Made by a program: the position numbers and the translations under genes. A stretch of DNA of 42,572 bases from the NCBI GenBank assembly GCA_045541495.1, contig JAZQJE010000068.1:1-42572 (forward strand). The letters run 5' to 3'. Positions within the stretch are counted from its first letter, which is position 1. The number at the start of each line of letters is the position of its first letter. The DNA is from RGIG3009 sp045541495 (lineage in GTDB: Bacteria; Bacillota; Clostridia; Oscillospirales; Acutalibacteraceae). Below the pieces are notes generated by a model. That model ran no database searches. It was not told where the DNA came from and was given only the letters and a program-made list of their open reading frames with translations. Positions 31,107-38,182 of this stretch are shown piece after piece.

Positions 31107-31913
31107 ATGGCTTTTGATGTTGCGCGGGTTCTGTCGGTCGCAGAGGATGAGATCGGATACCTGGAAAAGAAGAACGGCGATTTAACTTATCTGTACAACA
31201 AAACAAAGAACGCCGGATCTAACAATTACACGAAATACGGCTATGAAATGCATCAGATTTACCCCGCTGTCATGGATTACCCGGCGGCATGGTGTGATTG
31301 CTTTGTTGATTGGTGCTTTCAAAAGGCTTACGGCGTTTCTAGCGCCCGGAAGATGATCGGCGGTCAGTTTGACGATTACACGGTGCAGAGTGCCGCCCTT
31401 TATAAGAAGATGGGCGCATGGTATGCGGTACCGAAACGCGGCGATCAGATCTTCTTTCAGAATTCAAGCCGAGTCTATCATACCGGCATTGTTTACCATG
31501 TCGAGAATGACACCGTTTACACCATAGAAGGCAACACCAGCGGCGGATCTTCCGTCATCGCGAACGGCGGCGCGGTCTGCCGGAAACAATACCCGATAAA
31601 CTATAGCCGGATCGCCGGATATGGGCGCCCCGCTTACGGCAAAGATATTGCTGTTGTTGAAGGATGGCGGAAAGCTGCCGACGGTGTGCGCTGGTGGTAT
31701 GAGTACGCGGATCGGTCGTGGGCTGTCGGTTGGAAAGACTTAGAAAGCGCCAGCGGAAAACACCGCTACTATTTCGATGAAGCCGGGTATATGCTGACTG
31801 GATGGCAGCTTATCGGGAATGATTGGTATTTCTTCGAAACAACAAAGAACGCCGATGAAGGCGCCCTTTATCGCACGGATTCAAACGGCGTTCAAACCGT
31901 TTGGACACTTTAA
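31107..31913 (+). CDS. Endolysin: CHAP-like hydrolase with cell-wall-binding repeats
   Basis: A 268-residue peptidoglycan hydrolase. Residues 1-175 are a CHAP/NlpC-like catalytic domain with candidate nucleophile Cys63 (AWCDCFVDWCF), His125 (VYHTGIVY) and Glu141/Asn143 (TIEGNTS). Residues 190-268 hold aromatic repeats (WWYEYADRSWAVGW, HRYYFDEAGYMLTGWQLIGN) of the choline-binding/CW_1 kind. No signal peptide, so it relies on the holin. ATG 31107 follows AAGGGGG; a longer in-frame opening would run through the terminator hairpin. This matches Gram-positive hosts. Confidence 0.9.
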   Translation: MAFDVARVLSVAEDEIGYLEKKNGDLTYLYNKTKNAGSNNYTKYGYEMHQIYPAVMDYPAAWCDCFVDWCFQKAYGVSSARKMIGGQFDDYTVQSAALYKKMGAWYAVPKRGDQIFFQNSSRVYHTGIVYHVENDTVYTIEGNTSGGSSVIANGGAVCRKQYPINYSRIAGYGRPAYGKDIAVVEGWRKAADGVRWWYEYADRSWAVGWKDLESASGKHRYYFDEAGYMLTGWQLIGNDWYFFETTKNADEGALYRTDSNGVQTVWTL

Positions 31914-31921
31914 AAAGAAAT

Positions 31922-31953
31922 CCCCGCGTCATTACCGGCGCGGGGTGTTTTTT
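31922..31953 (+). terminator. Late operon terminator
   Basis: CCCCGCG (31922-31928) and CGCGGGG (31939-31945) form a 7-pair GC stem, followed by TGTTTTTT. It lies 9 bases after the endolysin stop, at the end of the rightward late region and just before attP. Confidence 0.88.
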
Positions 31954-31964
31954 GTTCCAGTAGT

Positions 31965-31996
31965 AAATGGACATAACCGGGTGGTTAGTTCCATTT
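31965..31996. other. Candidate attP core (serine-integrase dyad)
   Basis: AAATGGACATAACC (31965-31978) and GGTTAGTTCCATTT (31983-31996) are inverted copies that match at 12 of 14 positions around a central GGGT. Weak symmetry continues for about 12 bases outward on each side, giving a roughly 50-bp imperfect palindrome. Serine-integrase attP sites have this form. It has no T-tract, so it is not a terminator, and it lies 14 bases from the integrase 3' end, a usual attP position. Confidence 0.6.
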
Positions 31997-32010
31997 ATGA
32001 CGGGTGCGGC

Positions 32011-33357
32011 CTATAAAAAAACAGCGTGGAGATCCCGCTTTTCATCGATGGTTATCTTTTCGAGTACCGACCGCCACAGCCGCCGCTTTTCCGGCGCCGT
32101 TAAGCCGTCATAAACCGTTTTAAAGTCAGATGCGAACACTTTATTGATGCTTGGATTTAAAACCGTTTTGGGCGGTTCTGACGCGTTTAACGCGGCAATT
32201 TCTGCCGTTATCCGTTCGCGGTCTTCCCGGTATTCCGACAAGGTTATGATTTCGTTTAAATATGCTTCTTTCAGCCTGTCGAGCTTCCGCGTTAATGTTT
32301 GTGCCTTCTGCGCGTTTCTGCGCCCCTCAGACTGCTTTTGTTTCTGTTCTACGATTAAATTATCAATCAGCGTGTTAACATTGTTTAAAAGCCATCTTTC
32401 AACGCGCTTTTCGGAAACCTGCCCGGAAAACGAACAGGGCTTATGTGGGTTGCAATAATGCCGGGGACAACGATATATGACTTCTGCGTATGCGGTTTTT
32501 CGCCCCCGCTGGCGCCGTTCGCGATAATATGCCGATAATTTTTTTTTGCATTCCGGGCAGTATATCAAGCCTTGAAAGATATATTCATGTTTTGAGTTTA
32601 GTTTGATATTCCGGGAAAGAGCGATTTGCACCCGGTCGAATAGTTCACGGTCTATGATGGGTTCGCAAAATTCCGGGTTGTCGCGATTGATGCCAATGTA
32701 TTTTTTATTCGATAGCATGTGTTTAACTGACCGCGGGGCCAACATGACGCCACGCGCCGACATGAATAGTGCGGTTTGCCGTAGCGAGTTAGTCCGGTCA
32801 TAATATGCGAAGATTTCCCGCGCAAAGTCTGCATCCGCGTTAGGCGTTAATCGTTTATCCACGATGCTATAGCCTATTGGCGTTTTACCGCTTAACACTT
32901 CGCCCTGTTCGGCCTTGTACGCGAATACCTGTTTTATCCTGGCGCCGGTGTTTTCCGCCTCAAATTGCGCAAGATTCATCATCGTATTTATAATCATTCG
33001 GCCTTGTGGAGTCGAAGAATCGTATATCGGCTCCCAGATTGCCAGCCAATCGCAATGATGCTTTTCTAGAATGTCCTGAGTGTTAATATAATGTTTTATT
33101 GAGCGGAACCAACGATCTAATTTCACAAATATAATTTTATCTATTTTATCTTCTTTCACATCATTCAAGAGGCGTTGCAATTCTTCCCTATCATTTTTTG
33201 TGCCGGAAACGCCATCGTCGATATACTCCCCGACATTAATACATTTATCGTTATTATTTACATATTCCCGCAATGCTGATAATTGCGCGGGTATACTATC
33301 GCCTTCTTTTGCCTGTCGATTCGTTGAAACCCTAACGTATAATGCTGTCCTTATCAT
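32011..33357 (-). CDS. int: Large serine recombinase (phage integrase)
   Basis: A 448-residue integrase. The resolvase domain carries the nucleophile Ser11 in YVRVST, with KLDRWFRS near residue 82 and QGRMIINTMMNLAQFE near 120. The recombinase domain follows (GKTPIGYS), then a zinc ribbon (CPECKKK ... CPRHYC ... KPC, about 270-315) and a coiled coil (about 330-395) that controls directionality. It is shorter than many large serine integrases but has all their parts. It is the only long leftward gene besides the repressor. GGGGAG lies 6 bases before the ATG. A separate directionality factor would be expected; none is recognised. Confidence 0.95.
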   Translation of the reverse strand: MIRTALYVRVSTNRQAKEGDSIPAQLSALREYVNNNDKCINVGEYIDDGVSGTKNDREELQRLLNDVKEDKIDKIIFVKLDRWFRSIKHYINTQDILEKHHCDWLAIWEPIYDSSTPQGRMIINTMMNLAQFEAENTGARIKQVFAYKAEQGEVLSGKTPIGYSIVDKRLTPNADADFAREIFAYYDRTNSLRQTALFMSARGVMLAPRSVKHMLSNKKYIGINRDNPEFCEPIIDRELFDRVQIALSRNIKLNSKHEYIFQGLIYCPECKKKLSAYYRERRQRGRKTAYAEVIYRCPRHYCNPHKPCSFSGQVSEKRVERWLLNNVNTLIDNLIVEQKQKQSEGRRNAQKAQTLTRKLDRLKEAYLNEIITLSEYREDRERITAEIAALNASEPPKTVLNPSINKVFASDFKTVYDGLTAPEKRRLWRSVLEKITIDEKRDLHAVFL

Positions 33358-33421
33358 GGAATACTCCCCAAAAATGTGCTATGCTTTCTATAAAGCAAAT
33401 AAAAAATAACGAGGTGCCATA

Positions 33422-34138
33422 ATGAGCAAATTAATTGATATGGTTGGATTCCGCGCCGGAAAACTTACAGTAATAGAACGAGCTGGATCCGCCAAAGGCC
33501 AAAGCGTATGGTTGTGCAAATGTGATTGCGGGAAAATGGTGCGTAAATATGGCGCCCAGCTTCGCAAAATGCAAGGCTTGAGCTGCGGATGCGATACAAA
33601 GCAAAAATTCCGAAACAATGCACACCGGACTATCGCAAAAACAAAACACGGCGATTCTTTTGCGCGTCTGTATTTTGTTTGGTGTGACATGAGAAACAGA
33701 TGCAACAATCCGAAAGATATAAGTTATCATAATTACGGCGCAATCGGGGTAACTGTTTGCGATGAATGGCAAACCGATTATTCTGCATTTAAAAAATGGG
33801 CCATAGAGAACGGATACGATTCAACAGCGCCACGCGGAAAATGCACATTGGATCGAATCGACACATCAAAAGGATATTCGCCCGATAATTGCAGATGGGC
33901 GGATATGCGGACACAAAGCAATAACAGGCGCAATTCTTATACAATAACATATAATGGGGCTACACATACCGCGAAAGAATGGGCCGATATTATAGGAATC
34001 CCTGCTGGTGTGATTTATGCAAGGTGGAAAAACGGATGGCCCGCTGATGAAATTCTTTCAAAAAATATATATAACCAGCATCATAAAATTATTGGTTCGT
34101 ATTTACCCCCCATTGCGGAACCCGTCCGCGTCGTTTAG
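33422..34138 (+). CDS. HNH/AP2-like DNA-binding cargo protein
   Basis: A 238-residue protein of a family common in Firmicutes prophages. The N-terminus is a zinc-type module (GKLTVIERAG, WLCKCDCGK, LSCGC). The centre is the HNH-like signature LYFVWCDMRNRC, YGAIGVTVCDEW and CTLDRIDTSKGYSPDNCRWA. The C-terminus (YNGATHTAKEWADIIGI) is a helix-turn-helix-like specificity segment. It may act as a homing-type nuclease or a DNA-binding regulator. It lies rightward between two leftward genes, with its own ribosome binding site (GAGGTGCC) and terminator (34201), so it looks like inserted cargo. Confidence 0.7.
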   Translation: MSKLIDMVGFRAGKLTVIERAGSAKGQSVWLCKCDCGKMVRKYGAQLRKMQGLSCGCDTKQKFRNNAHRTIAKTKHGDSFARLYFVWCDMRNRCNNPKDISYHNYGAIGVTVCDEWQTDYSAFKKWAIENGYDSTAPRGKCTLDRIDTSKGYSPDNCRWADMRTQSNNRRNSYTITYNGATHTAKEWADIIGIPAGVIYARWKNGWPADEILSKNIYNQHHKIIGSYLPPIAEPVRVV

Positions 34139-34200
34139 AATATTATTACCCCAAAGAGAAGCACCAATCATTTTTTCATGGTATTCTCCCCCTATCACCG

Positions 34201-34228
34201 CGCCCGGCCTTGTGTCGGGCGTTTTCTT
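34201..34228 (+). terminator. Terminator after the HNH/AP2-like gene
   Basis: CGCCCG (34201-34206) and CGGGCG (34216-34221) enclose a 9-base loop and are followed by TTTTCTT. It reads rightward and overlaps the last bases of the convergent repressor gene, so it would stop transcription from running antisense into the repressor. Confidence 0.7.
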
Positions 34229-34586
34229 ATTCTTCAATATTTATTGTTATTTCATTGATTTTCAAAATATACCCAACTATTTTCTTTTGTTCTTCCGTTG
34301 CGGCATGATATGCCGAAAGCAGCCGAATGTCTTCTGCCGTCAGCGCCGCGTGGATAGTTTCTTCTTTTGGTTCCATGATGTCAGCGCGACGAACATTAAA
34401 CATTTTGCAGAGCGCATCGATCTTATCCATTCGCGGAGTGCTTTTTCCGTTAAACCATAATGAAACTGAAGATTTGCTAACGTTCAATGCGCTTGCGATG
34501 TCGTTTTGTGTCTTATCATATTCTAGTGCTAATCGTCGTAAGTTTTTCGCGATCACATTTGCATATTCTTTTTCATTGATGATCAT
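34227..34586 (-). CDS. CI-like repressor (XRE family, no peptidase domain)
   Basis: A 119-residue repressor. Residues 10-65 are an XRE helix-turn-helix (KTQNDIASALNVSKSSVSLW as its core, then RMDKIDALCKMFNV). The C-terminal half is a short helical segment (TAEDIRLLSAYHAATEEQKK) typical of dimerising small repressors. There is no S24 LexA-like protease domain, so RecA-driven self-cleavage is not expected. It diverges from the Cro-like gene and should bind the TTAAACTA-type operators in between. GGAGGGAAAGCCG precedes the start. Confidence 0.88.
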   Translation of the reverse strand: MIINEKEYANVIAKNLRRLALEYDKTQNDIASALNVSKSSVSLWFNGKSTPRMDKIDALCKMFNVRRADIMEPKEETIHAALTAEDIRLLSAYHAATEEQKKIVGYILKINEITINIEE

Positions 34587-34608
34587 CGGCTTTCCCTCCT
34601 ATAAAAAT

Positions 34609-34637
34609 ATTGTACTTTTCATGGCTTATAAAATCAA
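34609..34637 (-). promoter_or_regulatory. Repressor promoter (leftward)
   Basis: On the minus strand, TTGATT (34637-34632) and TACAAT (34614-34609) are separated by 17 bases. This fits a sigma-A promoter for the repressor gene. The inverted operator half TAGTTTAA (34641-34648) lies just upstream of its -35. Confidence 0.65.
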
Positions 34638-34640
34638 GCG

Positions 34641-34676
34641 TAGTTTAAAAATCCTGTTGACAGTTGAGTTAAACTA
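34641..34676. promoter_or_regulatory. Inverted operator pair
   Basis: TAGTTTAA (34641-34648) and TTAAACTA (34669-34676) are perfect inverted copies flanking the -35 of the rightward promoter. The second lies in its spacer. They are placed to let the CI-like or Cro-like protein control both divergent promoters. Confidence 0.6.
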
Positions 34677-34685
34677 AACTATACT
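34657..34685 (+). promoter_or_regulatory. Early rightward promoter (PR-like)
   Basis: Consensus TTGACA (34657-34662), a 17-base spacer and TATACT (34680-34685). It drives the Cro-like gene and probably the whole early region. The operator TTAAACTAAACTA overlaps its spacer and -10, so bound repressor would block it. Confidence 0.85.
34662..34681. repeat. Operator direct repeat, copy 1
   Basis: The 20 bases AGTTGAGTTAAACTAAACTA lie in the PR spacer and -10. A copy with a single difference lies at 34923-34942. Confidence 0.8.
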
Positions 34686-34729
34686 ATCAATAGTTCCAAC
34701 AATCACAAAAATCACAAGGAGGTGAAAAA

Positions 34730-34933
34730 ATGGCAAAAATTCCGATTGCCGCGGCAAGAGTCGCGAAGGGGTTAACACAGAAGGATTTAGCCGATAAACT
34801 TGGCGTTTCTTCCCAGCTTGTATGGGAATGGGAAAACACCAACAAACCAATCAAGCCGGTTTATCTGTATGCCGTCTGTCATGTTACCGGGTTCAGCCCG
34901 GATGATATTTTATTGCCCGGAGAGTTGAATTAA
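34730..34933 (+). CDS. Cro-like XRE regulator
   Basis: A 67-residue helix-turn-helix protein (AARVAKGLTQKDLADKLGVS, then QLVWEWENTNKPIKP) that fills nearly its whole length. It is the first gene of the rightward transcript and divergent from the CI-like repressor, the classical Cro position. AAGGAGGTGAAAAA is a perfect ribosome binding site. The last codons (GAG TTG AAT TAA) are part of a second copy of the operator sequence. Confidence 0.85.
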   Translation: MAKIPIAAARVAKGLTQKDLADKLGVSSQLVWEWENTNKPIKPVYLYAVCHVTGFSPDDILLPGELN

Positions 34934-34942
34934 ACTAAACTA
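34923..34942. repeat. Operator direct repeat, copy 2
   Basis: AGTTGAATTAAACTAAACTA, 19 of 20 bases identical to 34662-34681. It spans the end of the Cro-like gene and ends 14 bases before the ParB-like start codon. It could be a second regulator binding site acting as a roadblock. Confidence 0.8.
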
Positions 34943-34956
34943 ATGGGGGTTAATTA

Positions 34957-35841
34957 ATGGGAATAATCATTGACAAAGAATTTCAAGCGTTGATTCCGCC
35001 CCTGTCGGATGACGAATTCCGCCAGCTTGAGGAAAACTGCATCCGGGACGGCATCCGGGATCCGCTGGTGACATGGCCACAGGATGACGGAAACCAAATT
35101 CTGATTGATGGTCATAACCGATGGGAAATATCCGCGAAGAATGCCGGTATTCCGTTCAAGATTGTTCAGATGCGGTTCGAAAATCGGGCGGAGGCTGAAA
35201 CATGGATTCTAAAGAATCAGATTGGGCGGCGTAACCTTCCGACATACGTTAAAGCGCAATTGGCGTTGAGATTGAAGCCGGTTATAGCGGAACAGGCGAA
35301 ACAGACACAAGGCGCAAGAACAGACCTTTGTCAGAAATCTGACAGAGGTTACACAGACACAAAAAAAGAACTTGCCCGGATTGCCGGTGTCAGTCATGAC
35401 ACGATCCACAAGGTGGAAGTAATCGAAAAGAACGCGCCCGCCGAAATCAAAGAGAAGGCCCGGCGCGGTGAGATTTCAACGAATGAAGCATACCGGCAGA
35501 CAACTAACATCATGCGCCCGCTTAGAAAAGCCGATATCGCGAAAGAGGCCGAAGAACAGCACGCGGAATATCAACAGAAAAAGGATTCCGGGATTGTCAG
35601 TGTGACGGATGCCGCCGTGGACAAAGAGAACCGGCGGATACTGGCGCTAGAACTTAGCAAGCGAGTAACGCGGGCGATTAACGCGGCACAGGACATTTCA
35701 CTTTTGAAGGGTGACCAAAAGTCAATCATTGCCGAACTGACGCCGGAAGAACAGGGCGATATTCGGATGCAGCTTGAAAAGCTGATTTCAATGTTGGTAG
35801 CACTAAACGCGCAGATTGGAGGGGCGAATGGGAAAGTTTGA
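34957..35841 (+). CDS. ParB/Spo0J-like nuclease-fold protein
   Basis: A 294-residue protein. Residues 10-80 form a ParB N-terminal domain with the signature LIDGHNRWE (residues 49-57) and MRFENRAEAETWIL. Residues 110-165 contain a helix-turn-helix (KKELARIAGVSHDTIHKVEV). The C-terminal third is helical. In phages these proteins can act in partition, transcription control or CTP-dependent DNA clamping. No ParA gene or parS-like array is seen nearby. It is the second gene of the early transcript, under the duplicated operator. Confidence 0.8.
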   Translation: MGIIIDKEFQALIPPLSDDEFRQLEENCIRDGIRDPLVTWPQDDGNQILIDGHNRWEISAKNAGIPFKIVQMRFENRAEAETWILKNQIGRRNLPTYVKAQLALRLKPVIAEQAKQTQGARTDLCQKSDRGYTDTKKELARIAGVSHDTIHKVEVIEKNAPAEIKEKARRGEISTNEAYRQTTNIMRPLRKADIAKEAEEQHAEYQQKKDSGIVSVTDAAVDKENRRILALELSKRVTRAINAAQDISLLKGDQKSIIAELTPEEQGDIRMQLEKLISMLVALNAQIGGANGKV

Positions 35842-36277
35842 TATCGTAGAACACTTTAAGACAATGCTTTCCGCAAAGGAACGGAAAGACGAAATCATCA
35901 TTGATGCGAACAAGATGACACGGGAGATTCTTTGGAATTCCGATTTAAGCGGTTTATCCCGTGAAGACCTGGAATACAGATTTGTTTCTGCTTATGTTCG
36001 TTGCCTTCTGTACCAGGCGAATTATAGAAGCGTCATCCGGGGAAAGGGCTTTTTCGTAAATGAAAATACGATGCGCCCGGAACTGGTGGCGCGGCTGTTC
36101 AACAATCAGAAGATGACACGCGACAAAGCAGAGCAGATTCTTGCAAACATCAAGCGGCATATCAGAAGCAATGACACCATAGCCGGACAGCTTGAATATG
36201 ATTTCGAAACCGGCGAATGCGTCGAAACCATGACAGCGGAAGACCTTTTAAAAATGCTTGAAAGTGAAGGGGTGTAA
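35828..36277 (+). CDS. Hypothetical early protein
   Basis: A 149-residue, mainly helical protein with no recognised family. ATG 35828 is chosen because GGAGGGG at 35818-35824 precedes it; an in-frame TTG at 35816 overlaps that site. Segments REDLEYRFVSAYVRCLLYQA and RDKAEQILANIKRHIRSND are helical and mildly basic. It overlaps the ParB-like gene by 14 bases, suggesting a linked role, which remains unknown. Confidence 0.6.
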   Translation: MGKFDIVEHFKTMLSAKERKDEIIIDANKMTREILWNSDLSGLSREDLEYRFVSAYVRCLLYQANYRSVIRGKGFFVNENTMRPELVARLFNNQKMTRDKAEQILANIKRHIRSNDTIAGQLEYDFETGECVETMTAEDLLKMLESEGV

Positions 36278-36279
36278 CA

Positions 36280-36492
36280 ATGTCACCATTTGCGGAATTA
36301 GTACAGGAAATCAGCGCATATTTTAACAAGCGCGAAAAAATGCGAATCCCGGAAGCTGTCAATGAGCATCGCCGGATTGAGGATCACATCATGGCGGCAT
36401 GGGTTCGGGGCGATATTTCCGGGCAAGGCAAAGAAACTCTTTTAGACATTCTGAGAGAGGGCAACGAAGATGGAAAACAGTTTGAATGTTGA
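36280..36492 (+). CDS. Small hypothetical early protein
   Basis: A 70-residue helical protein (FAELVQEISAYFNKREKMRI, EHRRIEDHIMAAWVRGD). It starts 2 bases after the previous stop, behind GAAGGGGTGTAAC. It overlaps the next small gene. Function unknown. Confidence 0.5.
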   Translation: MSPFAELVQEISAYFNKREKMRIPEAVNEHRRIEDHIMAAWVRGDISGQGKETLLDILREGNEDGKQFEC

Positions 36493-36628
36493 TCGGTTAC
36501 TGGCGGCGCTTTCCGTCATCCTGTCGGAGCGTACCGGGCTTGATGTAACCGTGAGGAAGGGAGAGCCAAACAATGACATTAAAAGGTTATCTGACATTAG
36601 CGGCAGTATTGGAGCGCGAACATTTTGA
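36470..36628 (+). CDS. Very small hypothetical early protein
   Basis: A 52-residue frame (ATG 36470, TGA 36626-36628) bridging two better-supported genes. Its N-terminal part MENSLNVDRLLAALSVILSE reads as a regular helix, followed by TGLDVTVRKGEPNN, a compact alpha-beta pattern. It has GAGAGAGG upstream and overlaps 36280-36492 and 36573-36791. Supported by the layout and protein character only. Confidence 0.4.
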   Translation: MENSLNVDRLLAALSVILSERTGLDVTVRKGEPNNDIKRLSDISGSIGARTF

Positions 36629-36791
36629 TTATGACGCCAAAAAGGCAAAAAAGGAAATCGAAAGACTTAGAAACGAGCTGATGGAAGATGTGATCCGGTT
36701 CAACACGTTAAGCATCGACGAAAAGAAACAGGTCCTTTCGGTTCTTATGTACGGAATGAAGGAGGAAACCAACGATGACAAATGCGAATAA
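36573..36791 (+). CDS. Small hypothetical coiled-coil protein
   Basis: A 72-residue protein with a charged helix (YDAKKAKKEIERLRNELMED) likely to form a coiled coil. GAGGAAGGGAGAGCC precedes ATG 36573. It overlaps the next gene by 17 bases. Function unknown. Confidence 0.5.
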   Translation: MTLKGYLTLAAVLEREHFDYDAKKAKKEIERLRNELMEDVIRFNTLSIDEKKQVLSVLMYGMKEETNDDKCE

Positions 36792-37014
36792 AGCGCTTTG
36801 CAGTCTGCCGGGAATGTCGGCACATTTGGAATATATCCCTATTACAAGCGATCCCAAAAGAGGGTTATCTATGCCCGATCTGCCGGATGACGATTTGGAT
36901 GAAATGGACGGCCCCGGCCCGCTGATGAATTTTGTTCTTGGCATGGGCGAGTTTTTCACGCTGGCGGCGGTCTTCGCGGCTTTTTCGCTGATGCTGATGG
37001 TAGCGGGAGCATGA
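36775..37014 (+). CDS. Small membrane protein with acidic N-terminus
   Basis: A 79-residue protein. Residues 30-48 are acidic and proline-rich (MPDLPDDDLDEMDGPGP) and the last 28 residues form one hydrophobic helix (FVLGMGEFFTLAAVFAAFSL and following). It is predicted to be a tail-anchored membrane protein. It starts behind AAGGAGGAAACCAACG, inside the preceding gene. A role in exclusion or membrane anchoring of replication is possible but not shown. Confidence 0.5.
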   Translation: MTNANKALCSLPGMSAHLEYIPITSDPKRGLSMPDLPDDDLDEMDGPGPLMNFVLGMGEFFTLAAVFAAFSLMLMVAGA

Positions 37015-37015
37015 A

Positions 37016-37049
37016 AAAGCGCACCGGGAAAACGGCCCGAATGCGCTTT
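37016..37049 (+). promoter_or_regulatory. Hairpin upstream of the ERF gene
   Basis: AAAGCGCA (37016-37023) and TGCGCTTT (37042-37049) form a perfect 8-pair stem with inner CGGG/CCCG pairing. It starts 2 bases after the previous stop and is followed by AAGG instead of a T-run. A second smaller hairpin, ATAAGG/CCTTAT, follows at about 37054-37074. Possibly an RNA processing, stability or weak terminator element. Confidence 0.5.
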
Positions 37050-37104
37050 AAGGTATAAGGTTTGCGCCCTTATGCCCACATTATAACACATTGTGGAGGA
37101 TTGA

Positions 37105-37797
37105 ATGAACATTTATGAAAAGCTGGCGGTTATTCAGCAAAAGCTGAAAGCGCCCAAAGATCAAACCAACAAATTCGGCGGCTATCAGTACAGAAGCGCG
37201 GAAAACATCTTGGAAGCGCTCAAACCGTTGTTAGCAGAAACCAAAACAACACTAACCATTTCAGACATGATCGAATTCGTGGAGGGGCGGTATTACGTTC
37301 TCGCAACGGCAACGCTTACCGACATCGAAAAGCCGGGGGACAAAATCATTAATACGGCTTATGCACGGGAAGCAGAGGAGAAAAAAGGTGCGGATGCTTC
37401 ACAGATTACCGGCGCGGCGTCATCCTACGCCCGCAAATACTGTTTATGCGGCCTGTTCTGCATTGACAGTATGCCGCCGGATGCTGACGCCTGGAGCGAC
37501 GCAAACGGACAGCCACAGAACGCCACAAAGGGCAAGAAGACCGCCAGCGCCACAAAGGGCAAGAAGACCGCCAGCGCCCCGAAGGACAGCGGAACCGCCG
37601 AAACAGCAACAAAGAATTATCTGAAGCGGATGATCGTCAAATATGCTTATCGGGATTTCGGCGGTCAGATTATGAAACATTACAAAGTCGATTCTATCGA
37701 TGCCATGACGCCGGAACAATTAGCAACAGCGGCGAAACAGGCGGAAGCATACAACGAAGCACACAAGAATGAACCGGAGGCAAAAGAGAATGAATAA
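37105..37797 (+). CDS. ERF-family single-strand annealing recombinase
   Basis: A 230-residue protein. Residues 1-135 match the ERF superfamily: YEKLAVIQQKLKAPKDQTNK, FGGYQYRSAENILEALKPLL, and the signature QITGAASSYARKYCLCGLF followed by DADAW. It anneals complementary single strands in phage recombination and replication. Residues 140-165 are a lysine-rich linker with a perfect duplicated ATKGKKTAS unit. It overlaps the SSB gene by 8 bases; the two act together. Confidence 0.92.
   Translation: MNIYEKLAVIQQKLKAPKDQTNKFGGYQYRSAENILEALKPLLAETKTTLTISDMIEFVEGRYYVLATATLTDIEKPGDKIINTAYAREAEEKKGADASQITGAASSYARKYCLCGLFCIDSMPPDADAWSDANGQPQNATKGKKTASATKGKKTASAPKDSGTAETATKNYLKRMIVKYAYRDFGGQIMKHYKVDSIDAMTPEQLATAAKQAEAYNEAHKNEPEAKENE
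37522..37575 (+). repeat. 27-bp tandem duplication in the ERF gene
   Basis: Two perfect in-frame 27-base copies (37522-37548, 37549-37575) encode ATKGKKTAS twice in the flexible linker of the ERF protein. Copy number could vary between relatives. Confidence 0.9.
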
Positions 37798-38182
37798 TGT
37801 TTCTTTAGTTGGACGATTAACCAGGGATCCGGAGATCAAAGCCACGAATTCCTGCAGCTCTTACGCCCGTTTTTCTATCGCGGTTGACCGGCGCGGGAAG
37901 GATGCCGGAACCGACTTTATCAACATTGTCGCATTCGGCAAGACATCCGAATTTATCGAAAGATATTTCCGCAAGGGCCAGCGCATCGGCATTAACGGAC
38001 GGATTCAGACCGGCAGCTATGAAGGGAAGGACGGCAAGAAGGTTTATACATTTGATGTCATCGCGGAAAACGTGGAATTTGTCGAGAGTAAGAGCGCATC
38101 CGCCAGCGCCACACCCGCAAACGCTGATGGTTTCGTTAATATCCCGGATGGCGTAGAGGATCCCGGTCTGCCGTTTAACTAA
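37790..38182 (+). CDS. ssb: Single-stranded DNA-binding protein
   Basis: A 130-residue SSB. The OB fold shows the standard series MNNVSLVGRLTRDPEIKATN, ARFSIAVDRR, DFINIVAFGKTSEFIERYF, KGQRIGINGRIQTGSYEGKD and TFDVIAENVEFV. The C-terminus GVEDPGLPFN is the usual acidic interaction tip in variant form. ATG 37790 lies inside the ERF gene. It coats single-stranded DNA during replication and annealing. Confidence 0.95.
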   Translation: MNNVSLVGRLTRDPEIKATNSCSSYARFSIAVDRRGKDAGTDFINIVAFGKTSEFIERYFRKGQRIGINGRIQTGSYEGKDGKKVYTFDVIAENVEFVESKSASASATPANADGFVNIPDGVEDPGLPFN

